A DNA stretch of 24,406 nt from JBAWVR01 sp964583845 (GCA_964583845.1 CAZOXG010000011.1:1-24406); one strand, 5' to 3'. Numbered from the stretch's first letter, positions 1-8,345 are shown. The notes: generated by a model from the letters alone, not told the origin. Program-made: numbers and translations.

Positions 1-69
1 TCCTTTCCCCAGAAAATTGTTTCCGCAAAACTTCGTCCGCATTGTTTCAGATTTCTTCGTCAGGATTGC

Positions 70-98
70 TTTCAAAAAAGGTTCGAATTTTGTACAAT
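70..98 (+). promoter_or_regulatory. Possible promoter for the structured RNA region
   Basis: TTTCAA (70-75) and TACAAT (93-98) are separated by 17 bases, close to the sigma70-type consensus. Transcription would begin near 105, just before the first 14-bp hairpin (109-140). This is a pattern match only; similar matches arise by chance in AT-rich DNA. Confidence 0.35.
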
Positions 99-104
99 GA
101 ATAC

Positions 105-361
105 CGCAAAAATAAAACTGCATTTGTGCAGTTTTATTTTGTGGAGAAGAGCAAGCAATGGATATTGCTTGCGTGGGAGATTCGAAGCCTGTTTGAGCAT
201 TTTATCGAGTCTTATGAGGCGAAGAGAAAATCCAAACGGGGTTGAATTACGAACGCGTGGAGTAATTCAAAGATGGAGACTGTCCGAGCCGAGTCGGGGT
301 CGCATAATTTTTCAGCAAAAAAATATATGTGACCTGACCCTGTAAGGGTCGAATCTCCCCG
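105..361 (+). ncRNA. Candidate structured noncoding RNA (unknown class)
   Basis: No convincing protein is encoded here, but base pairing is dense. A perfect 14-bp hairpin pairs 109-122 with 127-140, and a perfect 9-bp hairpin pairs 151-159 with 164-172. An 11-bp long-range helix pairs GGGAGATTCGA (175-185) with TCGAATCTCCC (349-359). It encloses smaller stems: 187-190/217-220, 242-250/262-270 (9 bp), 278-287/294-301, 303-312/319-329 and 336-341/345-350; the last partly competes with the long helix. A promoter-like element lies at 70-98. The 3' part loosely resembles a tRNA T arm, but no cloverleaf forms. Short open frames at 42-245 and 97-345 cross the stems in two frames and look accidental. 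It could instead be a repeat or the remnant of a mobile element. The strand is inferred from the promoter; the pairing itself works on either strand. Confidence 0.45.
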
Positions 362-370
362 TCCCTACTC

Positions 371-402
371 AGACTTTTGAAAATCATTATTTTAAAAAGA
401 CT
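371..402 (-). terminator. Weak hairpin downstream of the capA-like gene
   Basis: An imperfect AT-rich hairpin pairs AAAAT (380-384) with ATTTT (389-393) and CTTTT (374-378) with AAAAG (395-399), with single mismatches between. It lies 28 bases past the stop of the minus-strand CapA-like gene. It lacks a GC-rich stem, so terminator function is doubtful. Confidence 0.25.
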
Positions 403-429
403 TAGTGATTTGTGACCGAAGTTCCCCTC

Positions 430-2163
430 CTATTCCGCCACTATATATTCATCACCATTTTTACTTTCAATTTCTAGATTATTATAATTCCCCTTATTAC
501 TTCTCCACTCATTGGAAAAACCCCACCCATTCCAAGTCCAAATAGCTACATATTTCCCGTTGCAATTGGGTTTTTGAGAATAATCTCCTTCGGTAGCCAC
601 TAATTCATTCTTACCATCTCCATTAACATCTTTAATAGCAAATTCACAATTTGGTGCTTCTAAATTTGATGACTGCCAAATCGGTTTGACCTCATCTTTT
701 ATATAATCAAAAACGAAAAAATGATTCTTAATACTCATATCATTTTCTTTTACCCAAACAGGTTTGGAAGTCCCGAAATTGCCAGCTTTCCAAACAGCTA
801 AATTTATATCGATAAGTCCATCATTATTAGCATCAGCTAATATAAAATTATCAATCCACCACTCTACAGGTGACTGCCATACCATCTTGCCACCTTCCGA
901 AATAATTAACTGACCATCTTTTAAAATGTAAATTTCTTTTATTGAATTTTTATTTAAATCAGCTTGCTCAGTTTTAATGGTTACCACCTTACTTTTACTT
1001 ATATTCAATTTATCAATCACCGCCGAACTTTTTTCTTCGTAAGTACTACTGGAAGCATTCCACAAATAACTAATCTCATTTGTATAAGGAAAATTTAGTC
1101 TGGCCAAAATGTGACTGGTTTTAATATCATCTGGAATTGTTGGTTGGGCAAAATTCTCCATCGCAATTGGCACTAATGAAATCTTACCAATTTCAGATTT
1201 TGAGAAATTCACTTTTACTGTCAGTCCCTCTTTGGTGTCTGACGATTGCGGTTGATCAAAGACAAAGTTTCCCAAGCTGTAGAAAATATATTTACCTTTG
1301 TATTGCTCTACCGTTTGAACTACATGGGGATGGTGCCCTATAATTATATCTGCTCCAGCGTCTATTGCTCCATGCGCAAAATTTTTTTGTGAATCATTTG
1401 GACTGTTTACATATTCAGTTCCGGAGTGCATGGAAACAATAACGTAATCAGCCTTTGTCTTTACTTCTTTAACCGCTTCAGACATTTTTCCAACTCTCAT
1501 AAAAGCGGTTCCGGGATGATTGGTACCACCTTCATATGAAGCCGGAACAACATCTGAATCGTTATAAGCCAAAAAGGCAAACTTGATTCCTTTTACTTCT
1601 ATAAAAACCGGCTGATTAGCTTCTTGATTATCTTTACCTGCTCCTATATGTTTAATTCCCTCTGAATCAAGATATTTCATAGTATCCATTAATCCCTTAT
1701 TACCGAAGTTGGGAGTGTGATTATTAGCCAAAGATAAAATTGAAAAACCAGACTGTTTAAGAGCTGTTTCTGTACCGGGGTTTGACCGGAAAACCATTTC
1801 AAAATCAACAATATCTCGTCCAGCAGTAATCGGGGTTTCTAAGTTACCAAAAACAATATCGCCAGTTTTTAAGTAATCCTGAATTTTTAATAAAGGATAA
1901 TTAATATTATTTTGTTTTTTAACTACACGTCCAACCGCCCGCGAATAAGAAATATCTCCCACCGCAATCAAAGAAACCTCCTTGTCAGTCTGAGAAAGCT
2001 TCTTTTTTTGTTCTAAAAAGTTTAAAAAGCTCTCAACGGTTACTCTAGGATTTTCTGCCACTGTCTTTACAGTTAAAGTGTATAAACGATAACTGATAAT
2101 TAAAATCACCAAAGTCAAGCCACAAAATATAAATAATTTAGTTGTTTTACTTAATTTTGGCAT
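430..2163 (-). CDS. CapA-family putative metallophosphatase with repeat-like C-terminal tail
   Basis: The 577-residue protein has an N-terminal membrane anchor (about 9-29) and a CapA (PGA_cap) domain at about 63-335. Visible family motifs are VGDISYSR (about 68), GNLETPIT (106), LANNHT (145), MHSGTEY (245), IIGHHPHVVQ (274) and YSLGNFVFDQ (295). CapA proteins belong to the calcineurin-like phosphoesterase fold and are linked to export or ligation of poly-gamma-glutamate capsules. No capBC genes are visible here, so the real substrate is unknown. The tail (about 395-577) has Asp-rich turns, DANNDG (444) and DVNGDG (512), like FG-GAP or calcium-binding repeats, and two Cys (506, 534) that could form a disulfide outside the cell. 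Its ATG directly abuts the stop codon of the upstream DUF3160 gene, so the two are probably co-transcribed and translationally coupled. Confidence 0.88.
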   Translation of the reverse strand: MPKLSKTTKLFIFCGLTLVILIISYRLYTLTVKTVAENPRVTVESFLNFLEQKKKLSQTDKEVSLIAVGDISYSRAVGRVVKKQNNINYPLLKIQDYLKTGDIVFGNLETPITAGRDIVDFEMVFRSNPGTETALKQSGFSILSLANNHTPNFGNKGLMDTMKYLDSEGIKHIGAGKDNQEANQPVFIEVKGIKFAFLAYNDSDVVPASYEGGTNHPGTAFMRVGKMSEAVKEVKTKADYVIVSMHSGTEYVNSPNDSQKNFAHGAIDAGADIIIGHHPHVVQTVEQYKGKYIFYSLGNFVFDQPQSSDTKEGLTVKVNFSKSEIGKISLVPIAMENFAQPTIPDDIKTSHILARLNFPYTNEISYLWNASSSTYEEKSSAVIDKLNISKSKVVTIKTEQADLNKNSIKEIYILKDGQLIISEGGKMVWQSPVEWWIDNFILADANNDGLIDINLAVWKAGNFGTSKPVWVKENDMSIKNHFFVFDYIKDEVKPIWQSSNLEAPNCEFAIKDVNGDGKNELVATEGDYSQKPNCNGKYVAIWTWNGWGFSNEWRSNKGNYNNLEIESKNGDEYIVAE

Positions 2164-4404
2164 TTATTTGGCCACAAAAGGCGCGGTCCAATCCGGCAAC
2201 GCCGGTGCCTGACCTGAATTCAACATTTCTAGCCATTTTTTATCAGTTAATCTATCCGACATTGGCCAAGAAAATTCGTGATAAGAATATACTCCACCTC
2301 TGGCAATTCTCATTTTTCCATCTAGTGGAGGCAGAACGACATAGATATAAGAAATTTTTCCGGTTCCCACTTCCAAAACCTGACCGTTCGGGTCTGTTGC
2401 CACATCGGCAATAATCGCGGCTGGATTTTCATTGAGATAATTTCTAGCATCAGTAGAGGCCTTAAACTGAGGTTCCTCTTTATTTACTTCTAGCCAAATA
2501 TGTTCTAGTTGACCTCCGTAAGACCGTATTAGTTCATAATCTTCCATCGCTAATGCTTCATTGTTCAATTCCTTCTCAGAAATTGTTTTGAGCGACATTG
2601 CCAATTGAGCCATCTTATCAAGATTATCTTTCATACTGTCTGACAATAATCCGCGCATCTCCAAGCCATCACCGGTCATTTTAAGCAGTGAAGCTAGCCG
2701 AGCGTAAACATAAACATTTGGTTCAACATAACCACGGTCATCCTTTGGATCCGGACCACCTCCTCCCAATTCAGCATAAACCTGTTTAGCATAAAGAATA
2801 GTGTCATGTTTTAATTCACTCCAACTACCCAAAAATGTATTTAAATCTTTTCTAATCCAAGCCTCATTTTGCATAAATAGTGGATATCCAATACCTCTAA
2901 CTTCTGTTAATGGACGAAGTTGATATAACCAGCCCCAATACAAATTCTGAGTCCAATTATCAATTGACAATCCAGTCAAATATGTTTGCATTTTAGACAT
3001 ATTTTCGGAATAATTTTTGTATTTTGTGTCTCCTGATAAAGCTAAAATGTTCAAAGCTTCTGTTGACCCCAAAGCTGCTGGAATATCTAAACCCTTTGGC
3101 AACATTCTGTCTGGAACTTCTCTATCTATCAACCTCTGAAAAATAGCGGCATCTATTGTAAAGCGTTGTCCCATAAATCTAAAACCTTTAATTTCTTTTT
3201 CTCGATCCGGCTGAATGTCGGAATTATAAATCGGCATAGAATTGAGTTGTGGTGGTTCGAGGGTTTTTGTTGCTTCAACAAAAGCTAACTTTTTTATACT
3301 GTCAGTCGCTACGGTTTGTAGATCGGGTGACTCCCCATATACCTGACTAACCAAGTTTTTGAATTGATAATAAGTGATATCGTCACTATTGCCGACAAAA
3401 AAATTAATCGGTTTGTAAAGTGTATCCCAACCCTTTCTATTGTCTTCTTTGTTTAAAGCTAAAGTAATCAAAATACCTGATTTGATTTCATCATCATTTT
3501 TCAGACGAAAAGTTAGACGTCCATACCACATCATTGATTTAAAGTAAGATTTTAGTTGCTCGGTTTTATCATAATGACCTCTTGGAATATATTGAGAATA
3601 GTCTTCTTTCAAACCATCTTTTTCGGAGACTTCGGCGCCAATATTCATAAGTGGCGAAAGAGTTATTCCTTTATGGTCACTAATCAGTTTTAGTTCTTGC
3701 TCAACCTCACTCTTTACTATTACTGGTACTTCCACTGAAGGATTTATAAGTTTATTACCTACGGTAAAAAAACCAACATTCCTTTTGGCAGCATTTTCCC
3801 ATTCAGTTCCCTTTAAACTATCGTATTGTTTTAATGATTCAGCTAGCATACTTGAACTGAGTCTTTCCAAAACGGTCGCCAATTTTTGTTCTTCAAGTTG
3901 TTTAAGTAAAAAATCGAACATCAAATGATAATTGTGGAGCATAGAATCAGTGGTCACGAAACTTGGGGTTGCGGAATAACGGTTTGCTTCATAGAGCGGA
4001 AAGAACTCATTATTACTAACGGTTGGTTGAACAACAAAAGCATTTTTCTCAAGTAAGTTTTTAGCATCCTCCGATAGATATTGAAAATCGGCCAGATTAC
4101 TGACATTGCTCAGACCCTTATCAATAGTATAAGCTGGGAGCTTGGGATCTATTTTTACTGGTACTTCTTCATAAGTCGCAAATTTTGAGGCAAACGCTAG
4201 AGCAGGTTTATATATATCCTGAGTAGCTTTCTTTAGAGCGTCTTGACCGCTTTTAGGAACAATAAAATAAGTTGCAAACATAACAACTACAAAAACCACT
4301 AAAATAGTTATTGCGACTAAAATTTTAGGTTTACCTGTCTTTAGCCCTGGTGTAGTAGGTGATGGATTATTTTGAACCGACTGATTAAGGTTTTCGTTGT
4401 TCAT
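2164..4404 (-). CDS. DUF3160 family membrane-anchored protein
   Basis: The 746-residue protein has a Pro/Asn-rich cytoplasmic head, one transmembrane segment (about 28-49) and a long extracytoplasmic domain. The features fit DUF3160: the stretch around TDSMLHNYHLMFDFLL (about 150), SWSELKHDTILYAKQ, a Gly-rich GGGGPD loop and a following GYVEPN motif with YARLA. The family has no established biochemical role; it occurs in CPR bacteria and some other phyla as a large secreted or surface protein. It is the first gene of a two-gene unit with the CapA-like gene, with no gap between them. A promoter lies at 4439-4468. No Shine-Dalgarno site precedes the ATG; an AATAAT box close to the start could also support a leaderless transcript. 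Confidence 0.82.
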   Translation of the reverse strand: MNNENLNQSVQNNPSPTTPGLKTGKPKILVAITILVVFVVVMFATYFIVPKSGQDALKKATQDIYKPALAFASKFATYEEVPVKIDPKLPAYTIDKGLSNVSNLADFQYLSEDAKNLLEKNAFVVQPTVSNNEFFPLYEANRYSATPSFVTTDSMLHNYHLMFDFLLKQLEEQKLATVLERLSSSMLAESLKQYDSLKGTEWENAAKRNVGFFTVGNKLINPSVEVPVIVKSEVEQELKLISDHKGITLSPLMNIGAEVSEKDGLKEDYSQYIPRGHYDKTEQLKSYFKSMMWYGRLTFRLKNDDEIKSGILITLALNKEDNRKGWDTLYKPINFFVGNSDDITYYQFKNLVSQVYGESPDLQTVATDSIKKLAFVEATKTLEPPQLNSMPIYNSDIQPDREKEIKGFRFMGQRFTIDAAIFQRLIDREVPDRMLPKGLDIPAALGSTEALNILALSGDTKYKNYSENMSKMQTYLTGLSIDNWTQNLYWGWLYQLRPLTEVRGIGYPLFMQNEAWIRKDLNTFLGSWSELKHDTILYAKQVYAELGGGGPDPKDDRGYVEPNVYVYARLASLLKMTGDGLEMRGLLSDSMKDNLDKMAQLAMSLKTISEKELNNEALAMEDYELIRSYGGQLEHIWLEVNKEEPQFKASTDARNYLNENPAAIIADVATDPNGQVLEVGTGKISYIYVVLPPLDGKMRIARGGVYSYHEFSWPMSDRLTDKKWLEMLNSGQAPALPDWTAPFVAK

Positions 4405-4438
4405 TTGTAATTATTAAAAGTCCTTTATTAATAAACAA

Positions 4439-4468
4439 ATTATATCACGATTATTTTTTCGGTGTAAA
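4439..4468 (-). promoter_or_regulatory. Promoter of the DUF3160-capA operon
   Basis: On the minus strand, TTTACA (4463-4468) and a perfect TATAAT (4439-4444) are separated by 18 bases. The implied leader is roughly 28 bases. Confidence 0.6.
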
Positions 4469-4514
4469 TCTGTATACTTAATAGACATAGTCCCTAATCA
4501 AGAGGCCTTGAACA

Positions 4515-4562
4515 AAATAGCGGCTTGGCGATTTGACTTCGGTCATCGCCAAGCCGCTATTT
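4515..4562 (-). terminator. Strong terminator after the sugar transferase
   Basis: An 18-bp perfect stem (4515-4532 with 4545-4562) starts two bases after the sugar transferase stop. The inner part forms GAC-TTCG-GTC, a stable tetraloop in plus-strand notation. On the minus strand it is followed by TTTTGTTC. Confidence 0.85.
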
Positions 4563-4564
4563 AA

Positions 4565-5905
4565 TTATTTCCCGGTTCTCATCACTAAAATTCTGATAGT
4601 TTTTAATATTATATTGTAGTCCAACATGACTGACCGATTTTTAACATAATATAGATCATAAGCTAAACGCAAAGTCGTTTCTTCCAATGACTGTGGCGGT
4701 AAGTCCTGACACATCTGAGCCCAGCCTGAAAGTCCTGGTTTAACGGTATATCTAACATTGTAATATGGAATCTTTTCTGCTAAATCTAAACCGAGACTGC
4801 GAATATCAGGGCGTGGTCCTATCAAAGACATGTCTCCCTTAAATACATTCCAAAGTTGTGGCAATTCGTCAATACGCGTCTTTCTCAAAATTTTCCCGAC
4901 TCTAGTTATCCTGTCGTCTTTTTCTTTTACCCAAACTCCTTTGTCATTAGTTTTCATACTTCGGAATTTAACAATATTTATATTTTTTTCACCCTGTCCA
5001 ATTCTTTCTTGAATAATAAAAATTGGGCCATGGTCATCTAATTTAATGGCGACGTAAACAAAAGGATAAAAAGCCAAAGAGATTAGACCGACTATTGTAG
5101 CTAAAACTATATCTGTAGTTCTTTTGATTAAATCATATAACTTTTTTGGTGAAGATGAAATATTTTCCAAAAACCAGTCGTGGCGGAGAATAAAAAATGG
5201 AATTCGTTTAAAAACATCCTCATAGATTTTATTCATCGCAATAAAACTAACATTGGAAAAAATCAAAGAATATAATTTTGGCACAATCGGTCGAGTCTTA
5301 TCATTTTCCAAATCAATAATTACCAGAGAAATTCTGTAACTTTTTACTAGTTCAATAATTTTCTGTTCAAGATCAATAAGACTTTCTTTTTCTACATCCA
5401 GGGCAGCGACGATATTTAAACCGTAATGAACATTATTATTAACTTCATCATACAACTCACCCATTTCTTTCCCAGTGCCGATCAAAAGGACTTTTTCAGA
5501 ATGTTTAACTATTAAGAACTTCGACAAATATAATCTCCAAACAAAGATCAAACAGGCAGACACAACTACGTATATAAACAAAATAGTTTTGGGGGTAATA
5601 CCAAAATATGGAATAAAATAGAAAAAAGCTATCGCAACGACGGAATTAGTCAATTCTGATCCAAAGATTAGATTCGGTAACTTATTTTTTAATATGACCG
5701 TATGTTTTTCATAAAGTCCAGCTATAAAGAAGACTGCGAGAGAAATCAGAAAGATATAACTAAAAGGCACAAGGTGGGAATAGAAAAATTCCATGCCAGG
5801 GAAATAGCCAAATCTAAATACCAGAGCCAAAATAAGAGCTAGAGCAAGAAAAACCGTATCGCCTATCAATAAAATGAGTGGTTCTCTAATACGAGATAAT
5901 TTCAT
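4565..5905 (-). CDS. Polyprenyl-phosphate sugar-1-phosphate transferase (exopolysaccharide initiation)
   Basis: The product of about 446 residues has four to five N-terminal membrane helices, a nucleotide-binding-like middle region (around VLLIGTGKEMGELYDEV) and a C-terminal bacterial sugar transferase domain. Domain signatures are KRTTDIVLA, GPIFIIQERIGQ, KFRSMKTN, KTRIDELPQLWNVFKGDMSLIGPRP and VKPGLSGWAQM. Members transfer a sugar-1-phosphate from a UDP-sugar to undecaprenyl phosphate, the first step in building surface polysaccharide or O-antigen repeats. It is the last gene of the htpX unit. An in-frame ATG at 5941 would add 12 residues. The ATG at 5905 is preferred because family members typically begin close to the first helix (MKLSRIREPLILLIGD) and TATCAT lies 7 bases before it. 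Sugar specificity cannot be read from the sequence. Confidence 0.88.
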   Translation of the reverse strand: MKLSRIREPLILLIGDTVFLALALILALVFRFGYFPGMEFFYSHLVPFSYIFLISLAVFFIAGLYEKHTVILKNKLPNLIFGSELTNSVVAIAFFYFIPYFGITPKTILFIYVVVSACLIFVWRLYLSKFLIVKHSEKVLLIGTGKEMGELYDEVNNNVHYGLNIVAALDVEKESLIDLEQKIIELVKSYRISLVIIDLENDKTRPIVPKLYSLIFSNVSFIAMNKIYEDVFKRIPFFILRHDWFLENISSSPKKLYDLIKRTTDIVLATIVGLISLAFYPFVYVAIKLDDHGPIFIIQERIGQGEKNINIVKFRSMKTNDKGVWVKEKDDRITRVGKILRKTRIDELPQLWNVFKGDMSLIGPRPDIRSLGLDLAEKIPYYNVRYTVKPGLSGWAQMCQDLPPQSLEETTLRLAYDLYYVKNRSVMLDYNIILKTIRILVMRTGK

Positions 5906-5960
5906 AAAGTGAATGATACAATTAAATAAGTTCCTGGGCAATATTAGATAAGTCTATAAT

Positions 5961-6635
5961 TTAGATTGATCTATAAACAAACAGACTTAATAAAGCAAAT
6001 AGAATTGCACCATAAATAGTGTATTCAGCAATTGGTAAAAGTATCGGGGTCCCAATAGTCATATACAATAATAAGAAACCGACACCGAAACATTGAAAAA
6101 TCATTTTAAGTTTACCAACCAGTTTAGCTGGCACCACCTCTCCACGATAACGTAGATATGCGAAAGTAATCAATAATATTTCAATAACAACAATGGCGGA
6201 AGCTAAATATGGATTTAAAACCTTAGCGATCGTTACCACGGAAACGCTACTAATTAATAATTTGTCGGCTAGAGGATCAAAAACTATTCCCCAGTCGGTG
6301 ATCTTGGAACGAGTACGAGCCATTGCCCCATCAAGCGCATCACTTAAAGCCGAAATCACAAATAAAATCAAACCAGTTTTATAGGCTCCGCCCACCAAAG
6401 CCATAACCACAAAAGGTGTAGAAACAAACCTAAACAAAGTCAAATGATTTGGACGAATAAATTTGGGAAATAATGGCAAGAGCGTATAACTGAAAACCTT
6501 GTCCGTAAAGGTTATTTTAGTAACATACTTTGGACGTGGTACCACAAAAACCTTAATGGATTCTTTCCGTTCAGAAATGAAATACGTAGTTACATCCAAA
6601 ACCTTAGATATTATTTTATTTAGTGCTTCAAACAT
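5961..6635 (-). CDS. CDP-alcohol phosphatidyltransferase family protein (PgsA-like)
   Basis: This 224-residue membrane protein carries the family's full catalytic signature. From about position 99 it reads D-x2-DG-x2-AR-x8-G-x3-D-x3-D, with D99, D102, G103, A106, R107, G116, D120 and D124 all present. The preceding RPNHLTLFRF matches the usual PNxLTxxR entry motif. Enzymes of this family join a CDP-alcohol (such as CDP-diacylglycerol) to a second alcohol; phosphatidylglycerophosphate synthase is the commonest type. About 45 extra N-terminal residues precede the core, so the acceptor is uncertain. The gene sits 5 bases after htpX and about 55 bases before the sugar transferase start, suggesting one envelope operon. 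CPR bacteria often lack full lipid synthesis, so it may act on scavenged lipid precursors (inference). Confidence 0.85.
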   Translation of the reverse strand: MFEALNKIISKVLDVTTYFISERKESIKVFVVPRPKYVTKITFTDKVFSYTLLPLFPKFIRPNHLTLFRFVSTPFVVMALVGGAYKTGLILFVISALSDALDGAMARTRSKITDWGIVFDPLADKLLISSVSVVTIAKVLNPYLASAIVVIEILLITFAYLRYRGEVVPAKLVGKLKMIFQCFGVGFLLLYMTIGTPILLPIAEYTIYGAILFALLSLFVYRSI

Positions 6636-6640
6636 AATTA

Positions 6641-7546
6641 TTATTTTTCAAACTCTTCAGTCCCTACACCTATAAGCGCCTCGATTCGTTCCTCAACTGG
6701 TGGATGGGTCATGAATAACTTTGCCATTCCCTTCACATGTGAACCAAAAGGATTGGTGATAAATAGATGAGCTGTCGCGTTATTGGCTTTTTGCATTTGT
6801 CCAGAATACGACGATATTTTTCTTAAGGCGTTAGCCAAGCCTTCAGGATATCTAGTCAAAAGCGCACCCGAGGCATCCGCCAAAAACTCTCGCTTGCGGG
6901 AAATCGCCAATTGAATAAGTTTAGCTACTATTGGCGACAGTATCATCAAAACAAGTCCAACAATTACTAAAATATTTCCACCCTTATCATCTCGATCCCG
7001 ATTATTACCAAAAAACACACTTCTAGTAAAAACGTCGGACATTATGGCAATAAGACCAACTAAAGTTACCACTACCGTACTGAGTAGAATATCACGATTA
7101 CCAACATGAGAAAGCTCGTGAGCAATTACTCCCTCAAGCTCGGTCTTGTTTAACATTTTCAATAAGCCCGAAGTACAAGCCACGGTGGCATGGGCTTTGT
7201 TTCTACCAGTCGCAAAGGCGTTAGGTGCAGGGTCATCAATAACATAAATCTTTGGCAATGGTAAACCTGCCGTAATCGCCAGATTTTCCACTATATTGAT
7301 TAAATTGTGTTCTGTCTGTTCATTGGCTGGTCGAGCCCGATACATCGATAAAACAATTTTATCGGAATACCAATAACTAATCCAATTCATTCCTAAACTA
7401 AAAATGACCGCAAAATATATAATACTTGGTGAGTGATAATAATAATTCAGAAAGTAACCGATGGCAATAATTAACACTGTAAATATCAACATCAAGAACC
7501 AGGTCTTACGTACATTTGCAGATTGGTGAGTATATAAAGTAGCCAT
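6641..7546 (-). CDS. htpX: HtpX-like membrane zinc metalloprotease (M48)
   Basis: The 301-residue protein has two N-terminal membrane helices (about 17-33 and 41-58), the zinc motif HELSH (143-147) inside VIAHELSHVGNRD, two further hydrophobic segments, and the RKREFLADASG region that supplies the third zinc ligand (Glu). Also typical are the PNAFATG motif (about 108) and the C-terminal THPPVEERIEAL. HtpX degrades misfolded or damaged membrane proteins with its active site facing the cytoplasm. It follows lemA, a frequent partner, but a hairpin at 7579-7617 lies between them. The start is preceded by an AATAAT box and has no Shine-Dalgarno site. Confidence 0.93.
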   Translation of the reverse strand: MATLYTHQSANVRKTWFLMLIFTVLIIAIGYFLNYYYHSPSIIYFAVIFSLGMNWISYWYSDKIVLSMYRARPANEQTEHNLINIVENLAITAGLPLPKIYVIDDPAPNAFATGRNKAHATVACTSGLLKMLNKTELEGVIAHELSHVGNRDILLSTVVVTLVGLIAIMSDVFTRSVFFGNNRDRDDKGGNILVIVGLVLMILSPIVAKLIQLAISRKREFLADASGALLTRYPEGLANALRKISSYSGQMQKANNATAHLFITNPFGSHVKGMAKLFMTHPPVEERIEALIGVGTEEFEK

Positions 7547-7578
7547 GTTATATTATTTGGGAAAATAGAGAAAAATCA

Positions 7579-7617
7579 GAAGACCGGATTTTTGAGTGGT
7601 TCAAAAATCCGGTCTTC
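7579..7617 (-). terminator. Hairpin between lemA and htpX
   Basis: A perfect 17-bp stem (7579-7595 with 7601-7617) and 5-base loop lie just past the lemA stop. On the minus strand the following sequence is TGATTTTTCTC, a U-rich but interrupted tract. It may terminate fully or act as a partial attenuator that sets the lemA/htpX ratio. Confidence 0.7.
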
Positions 7618-7625
7618 AATACAAG

Positions 7626-8183
7626 TTAGAACTTAACTTCCACTGGTTCCTTAGCTAGAGAGTCGTTTTCCAATTCGAAATATTCCATCTCAACAAAATG
7701 AAAAACACCAGCAACCAAATTTTGTGGAAAAGAATTTACAGCTATATTGAAATCACGAACGTTACCATTATAAAAACGACGAGCGGCCTGAATCTTGTTT
7801 TCAGTATCAGATAATTCAGTCTGTAAAGCCAGATAATTTTGGTTTGCTTTTAGGTCAGGGTAAGCTTCCGCGACAGCAAAAACACTTTTCAAAGCATCAG
7901 TTAATATATTTTCAGCCTGACTCTTTTCAGCCATATTACGTGCCTTCATAGACATATTTCGTAATTCAGTAACACGATCTAAGGTGCCTGATTCGTGGGC
8001 GGCATAACCTTTAACGGTATTTACCAAGTTAGGAATCAAATCGTAACGGCGTTTTAGCTGAACATCAATATCAGCCCAAGCCTCCTCCGCTCGATTCTTA
8101 TTCTTAATAAAGCCATTATAAACAAAAATAAACCACAAAAAAGCGATTACAATGATTGCTATTAATATATATAGTATTGTCAT
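7626..8183 (-). CDS. lemA: LemA family protein
   Basis: The 185-residue protein has one N-terminal membrane helix (about 3-25) followed by the conserved LemA core: NGFIKNKNRAEEAWADIDVQ, LKRRYDLIPNLVNTVKGYA, then a helical stretch ending in LSDTENKIQAARRFYNGNVRDFN and the C-terminal FPQNLVAG. LemA proteins have a short outward N-terminus and a large helical domain, are widespread, and have no settled function; they are often encoded beside HtpX or TPM-domain genes, as here. The length is normal for the family. An extended -10 promoter at 8225-8233 drives it, with a leader of about 40 bases. Confidence 0.93.
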   Translation of the reverse strand: MTILYILIAIIVIAFLWFIFVYNGFIKNKNRAEEAWADIDVQLKRRYDLIPNLVNTVKGYAAHESGTLDRVTELRNMSMKARNMAEKSQAENILTDALKSVFAVAEAYPDLKANQNYLALQTELSDTENKIQAARRFYNGNVRDFNIAVNSFPQNLVAGVFHFVEMEYFELENDSLAKEPVEVKF

Positions 8184-8224
8184 ATTGATTATTTAATGCT
8201 CGCAAGTTAACTGCTAGCTGTACT

Positions 8225-8233
8225 ACTATACCA
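8225..8233 (-). promoter_or_regulatory. Extended -10 promoter of lemA
   Basis: On the minus strand this reads TGGTATAGT, a TGn-extended -10 box. No good -35 is visible, which is usual for extended -10 promoters. Confidence 0.5.
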
Positions 8234-8265
8234 CAATCCTTGGCTAAAAGTAACAATACCTTCGT

Positions 8266-8294
8266 TTGACATTTTGTGTATTTTAGGTTAATTT
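8266..8294 (+). promoter_or_regulatory. Promoter of the 165-residue orphan gene
   Basis: A perfect TTGACA (8266-8271) is separated by 17 bases from TAATTT (8289-8294). The leader of about 45 bases ends in a Shine-Dalgarno site at about 8335. Confidence 0.6.
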
Positions 8295-8345
8295 ATATAA
8301 GAATTCTTGAACCCTAAGTCAACAAAATAAATTTGGAGAAAAGTC

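Noticed and set aside
97..345. Open frame of 82 codons (and an overlapping one at 42-245)
   Set aside because: Both cross several perfect hairpins, overlap each other in different frames, have no Shine-Dalgarno site and show no protein features I recognise. An RNA or repeat explains the region better.
341..369. tRNA-like 3' end (GGGTCGAATCTCCCC)
   Set aside because: No matching acceptor 5' strand, D arm or anticodon arm is found, and the T-stem pairing is not canonical.
2142..2414. Plus-strand frame of 90 codons over the CapA/DUF3160 junction
   Set aside because: It is antisense to two well-supported genes and has no family features.
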